This document shows positions 53,924 through 62,727 of a stretch of DNA of 64,000 nt, piece after piece; within the stretch, counting starts at the first letter, position 1, and the number at the start of each line of letters is the position of its first letter. A program made the position numbers and the translations under genes. The stretch covers positions 620,001 through 684,000 of the forward strand of contig JAYEGL010000001.1 of the NCBI GenBank assembly GCA_034659015.1, read 5' to 3'. The notes below the pieces were generated by a model. It worked only from the letters and a program-made list of their open reading frames with translations. It made no database searches and had not been told where the DNA came from. This DNA comes from Maricaulis sp034659015 (GTDB lineage: Bacteria > Pseudomonadota > Alphaproteobacteria > Caulobacterales > Maricaulaceae).

Positions 53924-55555
53924 TCACATCCTTTTCCCGAAATCGCGCAGAATCTCGCGGGCGGCATTATGCCCCGGCGCTCCGGTGACGCCGCCGCCGG
54001 GATGGGTTCCGGCGCCGCACTGGTAGAGGCCCTTCACCGGGCTGCGATGGTCGGCATGGCCGAGGACCGGCCGGGCGGAGAAGAGCTGGTCCAGGCTCAG
54101 CGCGCCGTGGAAGATGTCGCCGCCGACGAGGCCGAAGGTGCGCTCCAGATCCTTCGGTGAGAGGATCTGGCGGCCGATCACCAGGTCGCGGAAGCCCGGC
54201 GCCCAGCGCTCGACCGTATCGATCATGTGGTCGGCGACGTCATCGCGGCAATCGTCCCAGTCGCGCCCGCCGGGCAGGACGGGCGAGACATGCTGGCAGA
54301 ACAGGCTGGCGACATGCTGGCCCGGCGGGGCGAGCGTGTCGTCGAGCGTGGACGGGATCAGCATCTCGATGACGGGATCGCGGGACCAGCCCTCGCGCCG
54401 CGCATCGCTCCAGGCGCGATCCATATAGTCCAGGCTGGGCGCGATGATGATGCCGGAGGTCAGGTGGTCGCCCGGCTCGGGCAGGGCGGTAAAGCGCGGC
54501 AGTCCGGTGAGGGCGAGATTCATCCGGAACGTGCCCGACCCGCAGCGGTAATTACCGATGCGCTCGCGGAAATCTGCCGGCAGGAGGGCGTCATCCATCA
54601 TGCCGCCGCCGAACAGGAGTTTCGGGTTGAGATTGGACACAACGGCCCGCGCCCGGATCGTCTCGCCGCTTTCCAGCACGATACCGGCGGCGCGTCCCTT
54701 CTCGGCGATCACTTCGCGGACCGGTGCGCCCGTGCGCAGCGTCACGCCGCGTTCGCGGCAGCAGGCCGCCATCGCGCCGGTAATCGCGCCCATGCCGCCG
54801 ATGGCGTGGCCCCAGGCACCCTTCTTGCCGTTCACCTCGCCGAAGAGGTGGTGCAGCAGGACATAGGCGCTGCCGGGCGTGTAGGGGCTGGCGAAATTGC
54901 CGACAATGCTGTCGAAGCCGAACAGCGCCTTCACCGGATCGCTTTCGAACCAGCCGTCCAGCCAGTCGCCGGCCGACTTGGAGAAGAGGTCCAGCAGGTC
55001 GCGCTTGGCGGTCATCGACATCGAGCCCAGCCGTCCGCCCAGACCCAGCGCCTTTATCATCTCCGGCAGCGCCGACGGCCAGCCGCCCTCGCGCAGATTG
55101 GGCGGGGTTTCCAGTACCGTGCGCCGCAGCGTGTCGGCGATGGTCTCCAGGCGGGCTTCGTAGTCGGTCAGCCGCCCGGCGTCGCGGGCCGAGAATTTCG
55201 CGACCTGGTCGCGGGTGAGGCCGGGGCCGGCGAGCAGGTAGCCTTCCTCCAGCGGCAGGAAGTTCCCGACCTTGCGCTCGACGATCTCGAGGCCGTGCCG
55301 GTGTAGTTCCAGATCGGCAATGACCTTGGGGTTGAGCAGGGAGACCGTGTAGGACGCGACCGAATTGCGAAAGCCGGGATGGAATTCCTCGGTTACCGCC
55401 GCACCGCCAAGCACGTCGCGGCGTTCCAGCACGGTCACCTTCAGGCCCGCCGCGGCCAGATAGGCGGCGCAGACGAGGCCGTTATGGCCGCCGCCGATGA
55501 TCGCGATGTCGGTATCGAGGGCCGTACGTCCGGACGGCCGGGGCATGGAGTTCAT
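53924..55555 (-). CDS. FAD-dependent oxidoreductase, phytoene-desaturase/PYROXD2-like
   Basis: 543 aa from ATG 55555; ATGs at 55591 and 55546 are alternatives. The dinucleotide-binding motif DIAIIGGGHNGLVCAAYLAAA and RRDVLGGAAVTEEFHPGFR place it in the carotenoid-desaturase-like flavoprotein superfamily, in the PYROXD2-type branch. The C-terminal FAD segment is YQCGAGTHPGGGVTGAPGHNAA. There is no carotenoid gene nearby; it lies 57 bp downstream of two MaoC-type genes in a lipid/acyl-CoA locus, so it may oxidise a lipid or terpenoid intermediate. The substrate is unknown. Confidence 0.88.
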   Translation of the reverse strand: MNSMPRPSGRTALDTDIAIIGGGHNGLVCAAYLAAAGLKVTVLERRDVLGGAAVTEEFHPGFRNSVASYTVSLLNPKVIADLELHRHGLEIVERKVGNFLPLEEGYLLAGPGLTRDQVAKFSARDAGRLTDYEARLETIADTLRRTVLETPPNLREGGWPSALPEMIKALGLGGRLGSMSMTAKRDLLDLFSKSAGDWLDGWFESDPVKALFGFDSIVGNFASPYTPGSAYVLLHHLFGEVNGKKGAWGHAIGGMGAITGAMAACCRERGVTLRTGAPVREVIAEKGRAAGIVLESGETIRARAVVSNLNPKLLFGGGMMDDALLPADFRERIGNYRCGSGTFRMNLALTGLPRFTALPEPGDHLTSGIIIAPSLDYMDRAWSDARREGWSRDPVIEMLIPSTLDDTLAPPGQHVASLFCQHVSPVLPGGRDWDDCRDDVADHMIDTVERWAPGFRDLVIGRQILSPKDLERTFGLVGGDIFHGALSLDQLFSARPVLGHADHRSPVKGLYQCGAGTHPGGGVTGAPGHNAAREILRDFGKRM

Positions 55556-55612
55556 GGCCGGGGAGTTTCCATGCCGGGCGGAAAAGTGCAATGCCGAGCG
55601 AAGGTTGTGCTG

Positions 55613-55987
55613 TCAGCCGAACGCGCCGGCGACGTCGCGGGCGAGCACCAGCGCGCGGCCCTGCGCGACGAGCGTCCCGTTTTCCGTGCGGCAGGTCGTG
55701 GCCAGGTCCACCAGGTGCTTGTCCGGGCGCAGCCGGGTGATCTCGACGCGGGCCGTCAGGGGCGTGTTCAGCGGTGCGTCCGCCAGGAATTCCGTTTCCT
55801 GCTTGAGATAATTCGTGCCCTGGCCGGGCAGGTCGACGCCCAGAAGATAGGAAAACATCCCGTTGATCAGGGCTTCCGGCACGGCATCGCCGCTGTCCGG
55901 CGCGCCGGCAAGACGGGTGAGCGCGTCCACGTCCGCACGGGTGAAGGTGCGGCGGGTCTCGGCGAACCGGCCTTCTCTCAGCGGCAT
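55613..55987 (-). CDS. MaoC/hot-dog-fold protein lacking the hydratase Asp-His motif
   Basis: 124 aa from ATG 55987, overlapping the preceding MaoC gene by 10 bp. The region LINGMFSYLLGVDLPGQG resembles the hot-dog helix, and the beta strands FLADAPLNTPLTARVEITRLRP match MaoC-like proteins. At the place where the catalytic D-x-NPxH motif should be, it reads GAPDSGDAVPEA, with no histidine. It may be the structural partner of the adjacent intact MaoC protein in a heteromeric hydratase, or an acyl-CoA thioesterase or binding protein. Confidence 0.75.
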   Translation of the reverse strand: MPLREGRFAETRRTFTRADVDALTRLAGAPDSGDAVPEALINGMFSYLLGVDLPGQGTNYLKQETEFLADAPLNTPLTARVEITRLRPDKHLVDLATTCRTENGTLVAQGRALVLARDVAGAFG

Positions 55988-56355
55988 GGCGCAACCTCCG
56001 TTTCGCCGCGGCAGGTCACTTCGCCGTCGGCCAGTCGTGTCACCGTCATGGCGAGCGTCACACGGTCCGCGGTCTCGCTGGTCGTCTCCACCTCGAAGCG
56101 CAGGGCTTCGCCGGCGGGAGAAGGGGCGGGATACATGGTCGACTGGCTGAGTTGCCGTCCGCCCGGCACCAGCTCTTCCACCAGCCCGCGCAGCACGGAG
56201 CACAGAAGGGCGCCATGGGCCACCGTGCGGCCGAACCGGGTACGGGCGGAGAAGTCCGGATCGACATGGATCGGATTGTCGTCGCCGGACAGTTCGGCGA
56301 AGGCGTCGAAATCGGCCTGGGCAAAGGCTTTTTCCAGAACGGCGCGGCGGCTCAC
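55978..56355 (-). CDS. MaoC-family (R)-specific enoyl-CoA hydratase-like protein
   Basis: 125 aa from GTG 56355, which overlaps the acyl-CoA ligase stop (GTGA). The hydratase motif is intact as SGDDNPIHVDPDFSA (Asp and His of the catalytic pair), followed by FGRTVAHGALLCSVL. It should hydrate trans-2-enoyl-CoA or a related thioester. Part of a leftward operon with an acyl-CoA ligase, enoyl-CoA hydratase and a second hot-dog protein. Confidence 0.85.
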   Translation of the reverse strand: MSRRAVLEKAFAQADFDAFAELSGDDNPIHVDPDFSARTRFGRTVAHGALLCSVLRGLVEELVPGGRQLSQSTMYPAPSPAGEALRFEVETTSETADRVTLAMTVTRLADGEVTCRGETEVAPCR

Positions 56356-57854
56356 GACAGGGTCTCCGGTACCGGCAGGAGGTGTTTCTGCACCTTGCCC
56401 GCCGCGGTGCGCGGGAAATCGTCGGCAAACACGACATGGCGCGGCACCTTGTAGGCCGCCATACGCTCGCGGCACCACTGCGTCAGCGCCTGCGCGTCGA
56501 GCGACTGGCCTGCGCGCAGGATGATGTGCGCACAGCCGACTTCGCCCCATTTTTCGTCGGGCACGCCGGCGACGGCGGCTTCCTGGATGGCCGGGTGTTC
56601 GCAGAGCACATTCTCCACTTCGGCCGGATAGACGTTCTCGCCACCGGAGATATACATCTCCTTGATCCGGCCCGCGACGTAGCAATAGCCCTCCTCGTCG
56701 AACCGGCCCAGATCGCCGCTCTTCAGCCAGCCATCGGCCGTGAACAGGGCCTCGGTCTCCTCCGGGCGCTGCCAGTAGCCCGGCGTGAGGCCCGGACCGA
56801 AGAACTGGATCTCGCCGGTCTCGCCGGCCGGCAGGGGCGTGTCGTCGGGTCCTGCGACACGCGCCTCGATGAGAAGCTGCGACTTGCCGACCGAACCGAT
56901 CTTGCGCAGTGCATTGGCCTCGTTGGAGAGGAAGGCGGTGGGGCCGGTCTCCGTCATGCCGAACCCGTTGCACACGATGGCGCCGCGTTTCGCCATCGTC
57001 TGCACCAGCACGTCCGGCAGGGGCGCGCCGCCGCAGGACCAGTGGCGCAGCCGGGTCAGCTCGGTGTTTTCGAAGTCGGGATGCAGGGTGAGTTCGCGGT
57101 AGACCGCCGGCACACCGAGGAAGACGTCCAGCTCGCCGGCATCGATCAGGGCGAGCGTCCTGCCGGCGTCGAAGCCGGGCAGGATGTGCACCTTGCCGCC
57201 GTTTATCAGCACCGGAAGGGTGTGAAGATTGATCCCCGCGGTGTGGAAGAGCGGCAGGAAGTTCAGCGTTGCATCGCCGCCGCGCAGCCCGATGGCCTGG
57301 CCGATATTGACCGCATTGACCAGCGCCATCCGGTAGGTCTGGATCACACCCTTCGGGCGGCCCGTCGTGCCGGAGGTATAGATCAGGTACCAGGTCTCGT
57401 TGCCCGGCCAGGCCTGGCGTCCGGGTTGCGGGACGGCGGCGTCGCGGCGGGCGGGATAGTCGGCCTCCAGGTCGAGTATCGGGATGCCATGGCCGGCGGC
57501 CGCGGCATAGGCGGTCTCGCGATCCTCCCTGCCCGCCGCCAGGAGTTTCGGCGTGCAGTCGGCGATCAGACTGCCCAGCTCGCTGGCCGGCATGCGCCAG
57601 TTCAGCGGAACCAGGATGGCGCCCAGCTTGGCGCAGGCGAACAGCAGCTCGAAGAACTCCACCCGGTTGCGGCACAGCACCGCCACCCGGTCGCCTTGAC
57701 CGACGCCCTCGGCGGCGAGCAGGCCGGCGGCACAGGCACTGTGCCGTTCCAGGTCGGCATAGCTCAGCGTTTCGCCGGTTTCCACGATGTGGAAGGCGGT
57801 CGCGTCAGGCGCCAGCGCGGCGCGGCGCGCCGTGATATCGGTCAGTATGTCCAT
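56352..57854 (-). CDS. Acyl-CoA synthetase / AMP-dependent ligase
   Basis: 500 aa. It activates a carboxylic acid to its CoA thioester via an acyl-adenylate. Adenylation motifs are in order: YTSGTTGRPKGVIQTY, CNGFGMTETGPTA, GWLKSGDLGRFDEEGY, GRIKEMYISGGENVYPAEVE and the C-terminal lysine in PRTAAGKVQKH. The substrate cannot be named; the subgroup includes medium-chain, cinnamate-type and carnitine-type ligases. It lies 23 bp downstream of the enoyl-CoA hydratase gene in the TetR-headed operon. Confidence 0.93.
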   Translation of the reverse strand: MDILTDITARRAALAPDATAFHIVETGETLSYADLERHSACAAGLLAAEGVGQGDRVAVLCRNRVEFFELLFACAKLGAILVPLNWRMPASELGSLIADCTPKLLAAGREDRETAYAAAAGHGIPILDLEADYPARRDAAVPQPGRQAWPGNETWYLIYTSGTTGRPKGVIQTYRMALVNAVNIGQAIGLRGGDATLNFLPLFHTAGINLHTLPVLINGGKVHILPGFDAGRTLALIDAGELDVFLGVPAVYRELTLHPDFENTELTRLRHWSCGGAPLPDVLVQTMAKRGAIVCNGFGMTETGPTAFLSNEANALRKIGSVGKSQLLIEARVAGPDDTPLPAGETGEIQFFGPGLTPGYWQRPEETEALFTADGWLKSGDLGRFDEEGYCYVAGRIKEMYISGGENVYPAEVENVLCEHPAIQEAAVAGVPDEKWGEVGCAHIILRAGQSLDAQALTQWCRERMAAYKVPRHVVFADDFPRTAAGKVQKHLLPVPETLS

Positions 57855-57877
57855 GCCTGTCCTCCCGAATGGGCATG

Positions 57878-58666
57878 CTATGCCGCGCCGGCGAGGAAGG
57901 CGTTCATGCGCCTTATCGTGTCCTCGCGGGCAATGCGGTCGAGAAATTCCCGTTTTTCGTTGTCCAGCCGTCCGGCGATGTCGGGGCCGGCGATCTGCGT
58001 GTCGAGCAGGTGCCGTGCCGTGCCCGCCAGGCTCGCATCGAACGGCGCAATCCGTGCCAGCAGGTCCGATACCGCCGTCTCCAGCGCATCGTCTTCCACG
58101 ACCCGGTCGGCGAGACCGATCTCCAGGGCCGTTTGCGCATCGATGCGCTCGTCGAGGGCCAGCCAGCGCGCCGTTCGGGCGCGGCCGATACGTTCCGGCA
58201 TCAGGGCGGTCCAGCCGCCGTCGGGCGCAAAGCCCATGCGGGCATAGTAGGGCTGGATGAAGGCGCGGCGCGCCATCACGATCGTGTCCGCGGCCAGCAT
58301 CAGGCCGACCGAACCGCCGGTGACCGGCCCGTTCACTGCGGCGATCACCGGGCAGGGCATGTCGCGCAGCGTCAGGATGACCCGGTTGAGTGTGCCCACG
58401 ACGCGGTCGGCATAGTCCAGCAGCTCTTTCCGGTCGCCGGCGCGGGCATGGAATTCGCCGACATCGCCACCGCTGGAAAAGGCCCGGCCGGCGCCGGTGA
58501 CGACGACGGCGCGCGCCTCCTTGGCATCCTCGAGCCCCGCCAGGCAGGCTTCCAGCAGGTCCGGCGTCAGCGCATTGCCGCGGCCCGGCCGGTCCAGCAC
58601 CAGATGCAGGACACCGTCGCGCATCTCCGTGCGGACTGTCGGGGCTATGGTCGCGGCGGCCGGCAT
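57878..58666 (-). CDS. Enoyl-CoA hydratase/isomerase family (crotonase) protein
   Basis: 262 aa. The oxyanion-hole segments are RAFSSGGDVGEF and NGPVTGGSVGLMLAAD. The first catalytic glutamate of classical hydratases (in a GGxCEL-type motif) is absent here, and the second position reads MGFAPDGGWTAL with Asp. The enzyme may therefore be a crotonase-fold isomerase rather than a hydratase. The start shares a base with the TetR stop (TAATG). Probably a beta-oxidation-type step for the acyl-CoA made by the ligase downstream. Confidence 0.9.
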   Translation of the reverse strand: MPAAATIAPTVRTEMRDGVLHLVLDRPGRGNALTPDLLEACLAGLEDAKEARAVVVTGAGRAFSSGGDVGEFHARAGDRKELLDYADRVVGTLNRVILTLRDMPCPVIAAVNGPVTGGSVGLMLAADTIVMARRAFIQPYYARMGFAPDGGWTALMPERIGRARTARWLALDERIDAQTALEIGLADRVVEDDALETAVSDLLARIAPFDASLAGTARHLLDTQIAGPDIAGRLDNEKREFLDRIAREDTIRRMNAFLAGAA

Positions 58667-59274
58667 TACGGTTCCAGACCCTTGCGGATGAGATCGGCGG
58701 CCTTGGCGGCGACGTCTTCCGCGCTGCTCTGGGTGTCCCAGATGCCGTAGCGCAGCCCCAGGAAGACGCTCATCCCGATCAGCGCCCAGGCGCGTACGGT
58801 CTCGTCTCCGTCACGGATCTCGCCGCGTTCGGATGCTTCGGTGAGATTGCGGCAATAGCGTTCGGCGAAACTGTCGTAGTGGGCCTTGTAGGCATCCGGC
58901 GCGACGAACTGGGATTCCTCGATGATGCGGTAGAGATTGGGGTGGGCCCGGGCAAACTCGATATAGGCGACGAGACCGAGATGCTCGGCCTCGAGCCGGT
59001 CCTTCGCCCCCTTCACGCGTTCCGCGATCCAGCCGCGCACCATCTCGCCCATATGGGCGACAAGGGCCCGGAAAATCTCGTCTTTCGAGTCGAAATAGAC
59101 GTAGAAAGTTCCCAGTGCCACCGAGGCGCGGCGCGTGATGTCGCCGATCGATGTGGTGTGGAATCCGTTCTCCCCGAACGCGTCTTCAGCCGCTTCGAGC
59201 AGCTTGGCCCGCGTACGCTCGCCGCGTGCGGTCTTCGGCTTTTTGGGTGCTGTGGCGCTGTTCAAAGTTGACAT
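58666..59274 (-). CDS. TetR-family transcriptional regulator
   Basis: 202 aa. The N-terminal helix-turn-helix is typical: GERTRAKLLEAAEDAFGENG followed by TSIGDITRRASVALGTFYVYF. The ligand domain is helical, with AHYDSFAERYCRNL. It begins back to back with the rightward hydrolase/TonB transcript and is the first gene of the leftward acyl-CoA operon, so it probably represses both, with an acyl-CoA or related ligand as inducer. The operator is expected around 59.26-59.31 kb. Confidence 0.93.
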   Translation of the reverse strand: MSTLNSATAPKKPKTARGERTRAKLLEAAEDAFGENGFHTTSIGDITRRASVALGTFYVYFDSKDEIFRALVAHMGEMVRGWIAERVKGAKDRLEAEHLGLVAYIEFARAHPNLYRIIEESQFVAPDAYKAHYDSFAERYCRNLTEASERGEIRDGDETVRAWALIGMSVFLGLRYGIWDTQSSAEDVAAKAADLIRKGLEP

Positions 59275-59300
59275 ATGATTCAGTTTTCACAAAATTGCTT
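59265..59300 (+). promoter_or_regulatory. Possible promoter/operator between the TetR gene and the hydrolase gene
   Basis: TTGACA at 59268-59273 is a consensus -35. A weak -10 (AAAATT, 59291-59296) follows after 17 bp. The region is AT-rich and partly symmetrical, as expected for a TetR operator. It lies within the longer open frame of the hydrolase, supporting a downstream start for that gene. Weak evidence. Confidence 0.35.
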
Positions 59301-59397
59301 CCGACGCAATATGGCACAAAAGCCAATGCGGGGAGGATCAGGAGTTGTCGGAACCGTGCTGAATATCCGCTCGGATCACCCGACCGGCCGTGACGGG

Positions 59398-60270
59398 GTG
59401 TCGAAAACCCTCACGCTGCCGGACGGCACGGACATGGCGTACCGGGATGCCGGTCGCGGTCCGGCGATACTGCTCGTGCATGGCTGGGCGGCCTCCGGCG
59501 GCTTTTTCCAACCCGTGATCGACCGGCTGAGCGAGGACTATCGCGTCGTCGTTCCCGACCTTCGGGCGCACGGCGCCACGCCGGCCGGGCCGGGGCGCCT
59601 CGACATCGACACGCTGGCTGACGATCTGGCCGGTCTTCTCGATGCGCTCGAGCTGGACGGAGTCGTCGCGCTGGGCTGGTCGATGGGCGCACAGGTGCTC
59701 TGGAGCCTGATTGCCCGTCACGGCCAGGGCCGGCTCGCCGGCCTCGTGGTCGAGGACATGAGCCCGCGCATTCTCAATGACGACGACTGGTCGCTGGGCA
59801 TGGCCAGCGGCATGGATACGGCGGGCAGCCAGCGTGCGCTGGCGGCGATGCGTTCCAACTGGCCGGCCTATGCCGCGGCCTTCGTGCGCCACATCTTCGC
59901 CCGGGACCGCGCCGCAAGCGATCCCGATCTCATTCAGCGCGTGCTGGCCGAACTGCGCCAGTGCGATGCCGAAGCCATGGCGGCTCTCTGGGAATCCATG
60001 GCCGGACAGGATTTCCGTCCGGCCCTGCCCGCCATGCGCCTGCCGGTTCTCGTGACCTGGGGCGAGGCCAGCCAGGCCTACGCCCCGGAAACGAGCCGGT
60101 ATCTCGTCGACACCTTGCCGAACGCGCAGGGCAAGGCCTTCGCCCAATCCGGGCACGCACCGCATCTCGAACAACCGGAAGAGTTCGCGAGAGCGGTCCG
60201 ACACTTCGCCGGCCAGGTCCAGGCCGGCGCCACCCACGACAACAACATTGAGGGGAGTTTCTCATCATGA
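59398..60270 (+). CDS. Alpha/beta-hydrolase (esterase/thioesterase-like)
   Basis: 290 aa from GTG 59398; starts at 59311, 59356 or the ATG at 59275 are possible, but the last abuts the TetR start and overlaps the promoter. Oxyanion region LLVHGWAASGG, nucleophile S95 in LGWSMGAQV, acid region LVTWGEASQAY and catalytic histidine in SGHAPHLEQPEEF are all present. It likely cleaves an ester to release the acid activated by the nearby ligase. It is coupled by ATGA to the TonB receptor gene, so uptake and hydrolysis are co-expressed. Confidence 0.88.
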   Translation: MSKTLTLPDGTDMAYRDAGRGPAILLVHGWAASGGFFQPVIDRLSEDYRVVVPDLRAHGATPAGPGRLDIDTLADDLAGLLDALELDGVVALGWSMGAQVLWSLIARHGQGRLAGLVVEDMSPRILNDDDWSLGMASGMDTAGSQRALAAMRSNWPAYAAAFVRHIFARDRAASDPDLIQRVLAELRQCDAEAMAALWESMAGQDFRPALPAMRLPVLVTWGEASQAYAPETSRYLVDTLPNAQGKAFAQSGHAPHLEQPEEFARAVRHFAGQVQAGATHDNNIEGSFSS

Positions 60271-62576
60271 CGAAAACAATGACCAAAGCCGCGCTCCTGG
60301 CGAGCACGGTCGCAAGCGCAGCACTGGTATCGGTGCCGGCCCTTGCGCAGGACGAGGCGGGCGCCGCGCGCACGCAGGACGTCATCACCGTGACGGCCCG
60401 CCGCCGCGAGGAAACCATCCAGGACGTGCCGATGTCGGTCACCGCCTTCTCCGGCGATGCCCTGCAGGACATGGGCGCCGTCGATATCACGGCGGTCGCC
60501 GAAGTGTCGCCGAACGTGACCCTGGAAGTCTCGCGCGGCACCAACTCCACCCTGTCCGCCTTCATCCGCGGCGTGGGTCAGCAGGATCCGGTGGCCGGCT
60601 TCGAAGCCGGCGTCGGCATGTATGTCGACGACGTCTATCTCAACCGTCCGCAGGCGGCCGTGCTGGACATCTACAATGTCGAGCGTATCGAAGTGCTGCG
60701 CGGTCCGCAGGGCACGCTCTACGGCCGCAACACGATCGGCGGCGCGATCAAATACGTCACCGAGCGTCTCGATCCGGACAATCCGACCCTGGATGCGCGC
60801 GTGAACTTCGGCTCCCACGGCCAGTTCGACCAGATCGTCTCGGCCAGCGTGCCGATTGCCGACCGCGTGCGCATCGGCGGTGCCATCGCCAATCTGACGC
60901 GCGACGGGTTCGGCGAGAATGTCTATCTCGGCGAGGACAACTACAACAAGGATGTGCTGGGCTATCGCCTGTCCATGGAGATGGAGCCGACCGACAACAT
61001 CTTCGTGCGCCTGTCCTACGACCGCGTCGAGGACGAATCCAATCCGCGCGGCGGCCACCGCCTGATCCCGGGCGCCATCACCGGCGCGCCGGTTCTGGAC
61101 GACGTGCACGACACGCGCGCCGGCCTGAATGTCATCGACCAGTATGTCGAGGCCGAGGGCTATTCGCTGATGGCCGAGTGGAATATCAACGAGAACTGGA
61201 CGGTGCGGAACATCCTGGCCAACCGGGAAGACCGCTCCGACACGCCGATCGACTTCGACAACCTGCCCAGCGGCGACCTCGACGTTCCGGCGATCTACGA
61301 GAACGAACAGTTCTCCGAGGAATTCCAGGTCCACTATTCCGGCGAGCGCCTGAACGGCGTGATGGGCTACTACTATCTCGACGCCAATGCCGGCACGGTG
61401 TTCGACGTGCTGCTGGAAAACACCGGTGCATTTCTGGGCCTGCCGGGCCTCAACGCCCAGACCTTCGGCGATGTCGACACCAAGACCTGGTCGGTGTTTG
61501 CCAACTTCACCTATGACATGACCGATACGGTCAGCCTGACCCTGGGCGGCCGTTACACCGAGGACGAGCGCACCTCCCGCGTTCTGCGCCGTACCTATAT
61601 CGGCGGTTTCTCGGAATTCTTCGGCGGCAATGGCGTGGCGATCGCCACGACGTCGGATTTCGAAGGCACGAATTCCTGGGACGACTTCAGCCCGACGGCG
61701 ACCCTCGCCTGGCAGCCGAACGAGCAGCACAACGTCTATTTCACCTACAGCCAGGGCTTCAAGGGCGGCGGTTTCGACCCGCGCGGCCAGACCTCGGCAG
61801 CGCCGGACCTCAATGGCGACGGCACGGTGGGCAGCGACGACATCTTCAACTTCATGGCCTTCGATCCGGAAGAGGTCGACAGCTTCGAGCTCGGCTGGCG
61901 CTATGAAAACGGTCGCTACCGCCACGCCCTGGCCGTGTTCCAGATGGACTATACCGACATCCAGGTGCCCGGCTCGGTCGGCGTCGACACGGATGGCGAC
62001 GGCGTCAACGACACCTTCACGGGCGTGACGACGAACGCCGGTGCGGCGACGATCCGCGGCGTCGAGTATGAGGGCAATGTCGCCCTGGCCTACGACATGT
62101 TCACCGGCGGCGACACGCTGTCGCTGAACTGGGCTGTGGGCCTGCTGGACGGCGAGTATGACGAGTTCATCAATGCCTTCGGTGTCGATGTCTCCGATCA
62201 GGTGCAGATCCAGAACACGCCGGACACGACGGCGTCGGCGACGCTGGCCTATTACACGCCGTTCGCCGACGGCGATCTGAACATGTCCACCACGGTCAGC
62301 CACCGCGGCGATTCGAGCCAGTTCGAATTCCCCTTCCCGATGCTCGACCAGGGCGCCTACACGCTGTGGAACGCGTCCGCCGTGTGGCAGAGCTCGGACG
62401 GTCACTGGGAACTCGGCGTTCACGGCCGCAACCTGACCGACGAGGAGTACAAGGTCTCCGGCTATGACTTCGTGAACAACACGACGTTCGCGCCGGAACT
62501 GGGTCTGGAAGGAACGCTGGTTGCCTATTACGGCCCGCCGCGCACCTTCACGGCCACCGTGGCCTACCGCTACTAG
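60267..62576 (+). CDS. TonB-dependent outer-membrane receptor
   Basis: 769 aa with GAGGGGAG upstream of ATG 60267. Signal peptide to about residue 28 (PALAQ). A TonB-box-like ITVTARRREE is followed by the plug domain (QDVPMSVTAFSGDAL, RGPQGTLYGRNTIGGAIKYV). A 22-strand barrel follows, ending AYRY with the C-terminal aromatic signature. This subtype is common in Caulobacterales and sphingomonads for uptake of lipids, terpenoids or polyaromatic compounds; a siderophore role is less likely given the catabolic neighbours. The substrate is unknown. Probably controlled by the adjacent TetR regulator. Confidence 0.95.
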   Translation: MTKTMTKAALLASTVASAALVSVPALAQDEAGAARTQDVITVTARRREETIQDVPMSVTAFSGDALQDMGAVDITAVAEVSPNVTLEVSRGTNSTLSAFIRGVGQQDPVAGFEAGVGMYVDDVYLNRPQAAVLDIYNVERIEVLRGPQGTLYGRNTIGGAIKYVTERLDPDNPTLDARVNFGSHGQFDQIVSASVPIADRVRIGGAIANLTRDGFGENVYLGEDNYNKDVLGYRLSMEMEPTDNIFVRLSYDRVEDESNPRGGHRLIPGAITGAPVLDDVHDTRAGLNVIDQYVEAEGYSLMAEWNINENWTVRNILANREDRSDTPIDFDNLPSGDLDVPAIYENEQFSEEFQVHYSGERLNGVMGYYYLDANAGTVFDVLLENTGAFLGLPGLNAQTFGDVDTKTWSVFANFTYDMTDTVSLTLGGRYTEDERTSRVLRRTYIGGFSEFFGGNGVAIATTSDFEGTNSWDDFSPTATLAWQPNEQHNVYFTYSQGFKGGGFDPRGQTSAAPDLNGDGTVGSDDIFNFMAFDPEEVDSFELGWRYENGRYRHALAVFQMDYTDIQVPGSVGVDTDGDGVNDTFTGVTTNAGAATIRGVEYEGNVALAYDMFTGGDTLSLNWAVGLLDGEYDEFINAFGVDVSDQVQIQNTPDTTASATLAYYTPFADGDLNMSTTVSHRGDSSQFEFPFPMLDQGAYTLWNASAVWQSSDGHWELGVHGRNLTDEEYKVSGYDFVNNTTFAPELGLEGTLVAYYGPPRTFTATVAYRY

Positions 62577-62590
62577 GCGCGGCTGGGGAA

Positions 62591-62667
62591 ATGCGGGCTG
62601 GCACCTCCCCGGCCCGCATCAGGCTGCTAGACTGGGCCGGCGCTGCGCATTGCGGCGCCGGCTCTTT
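62591..62667 (+). terminator. Two hairpins downstream of the TonB receptor, putative terminator
   Basis: ATGCGGGC (62591-62598) pairs with GCCCGCAT (62612-62619). A second stem GCCGGCGC (62636-62643) pairs with GCGCCGGC (62655-62662), followed by TCTTT. The second has the better terminator shape. Confidence 0.6.
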
Positions 62668-62668
62668 G

Positions 62669-62703
62669 CCTTCCACAGGGCCTTCCACAGGGCCTTCCAC
62701 GGG
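62669..62703. repeat. 12-bp tandem repeat, nearly three copies
   Basis: CCTTCCACAGGG at 62669-62680 and 62681-62692, then CCTTCCACGGG (one base shorter) at 62693-62703. It lies in the leader of the following hydrolase gene, 25 bp before its ATG. Confidence 0.85.
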
Positions 62704-62727
62704 TTTTGAAACAACGGGCGGACTATC

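Noticed and set aside
60267..62576. Siderophore receptor
   Set aside because: No siderophore synthesis, Fur box or iron-uptake partner is nearby; the coupled hydrolase and divergent acyl-CoA genes point to an organic substrate.
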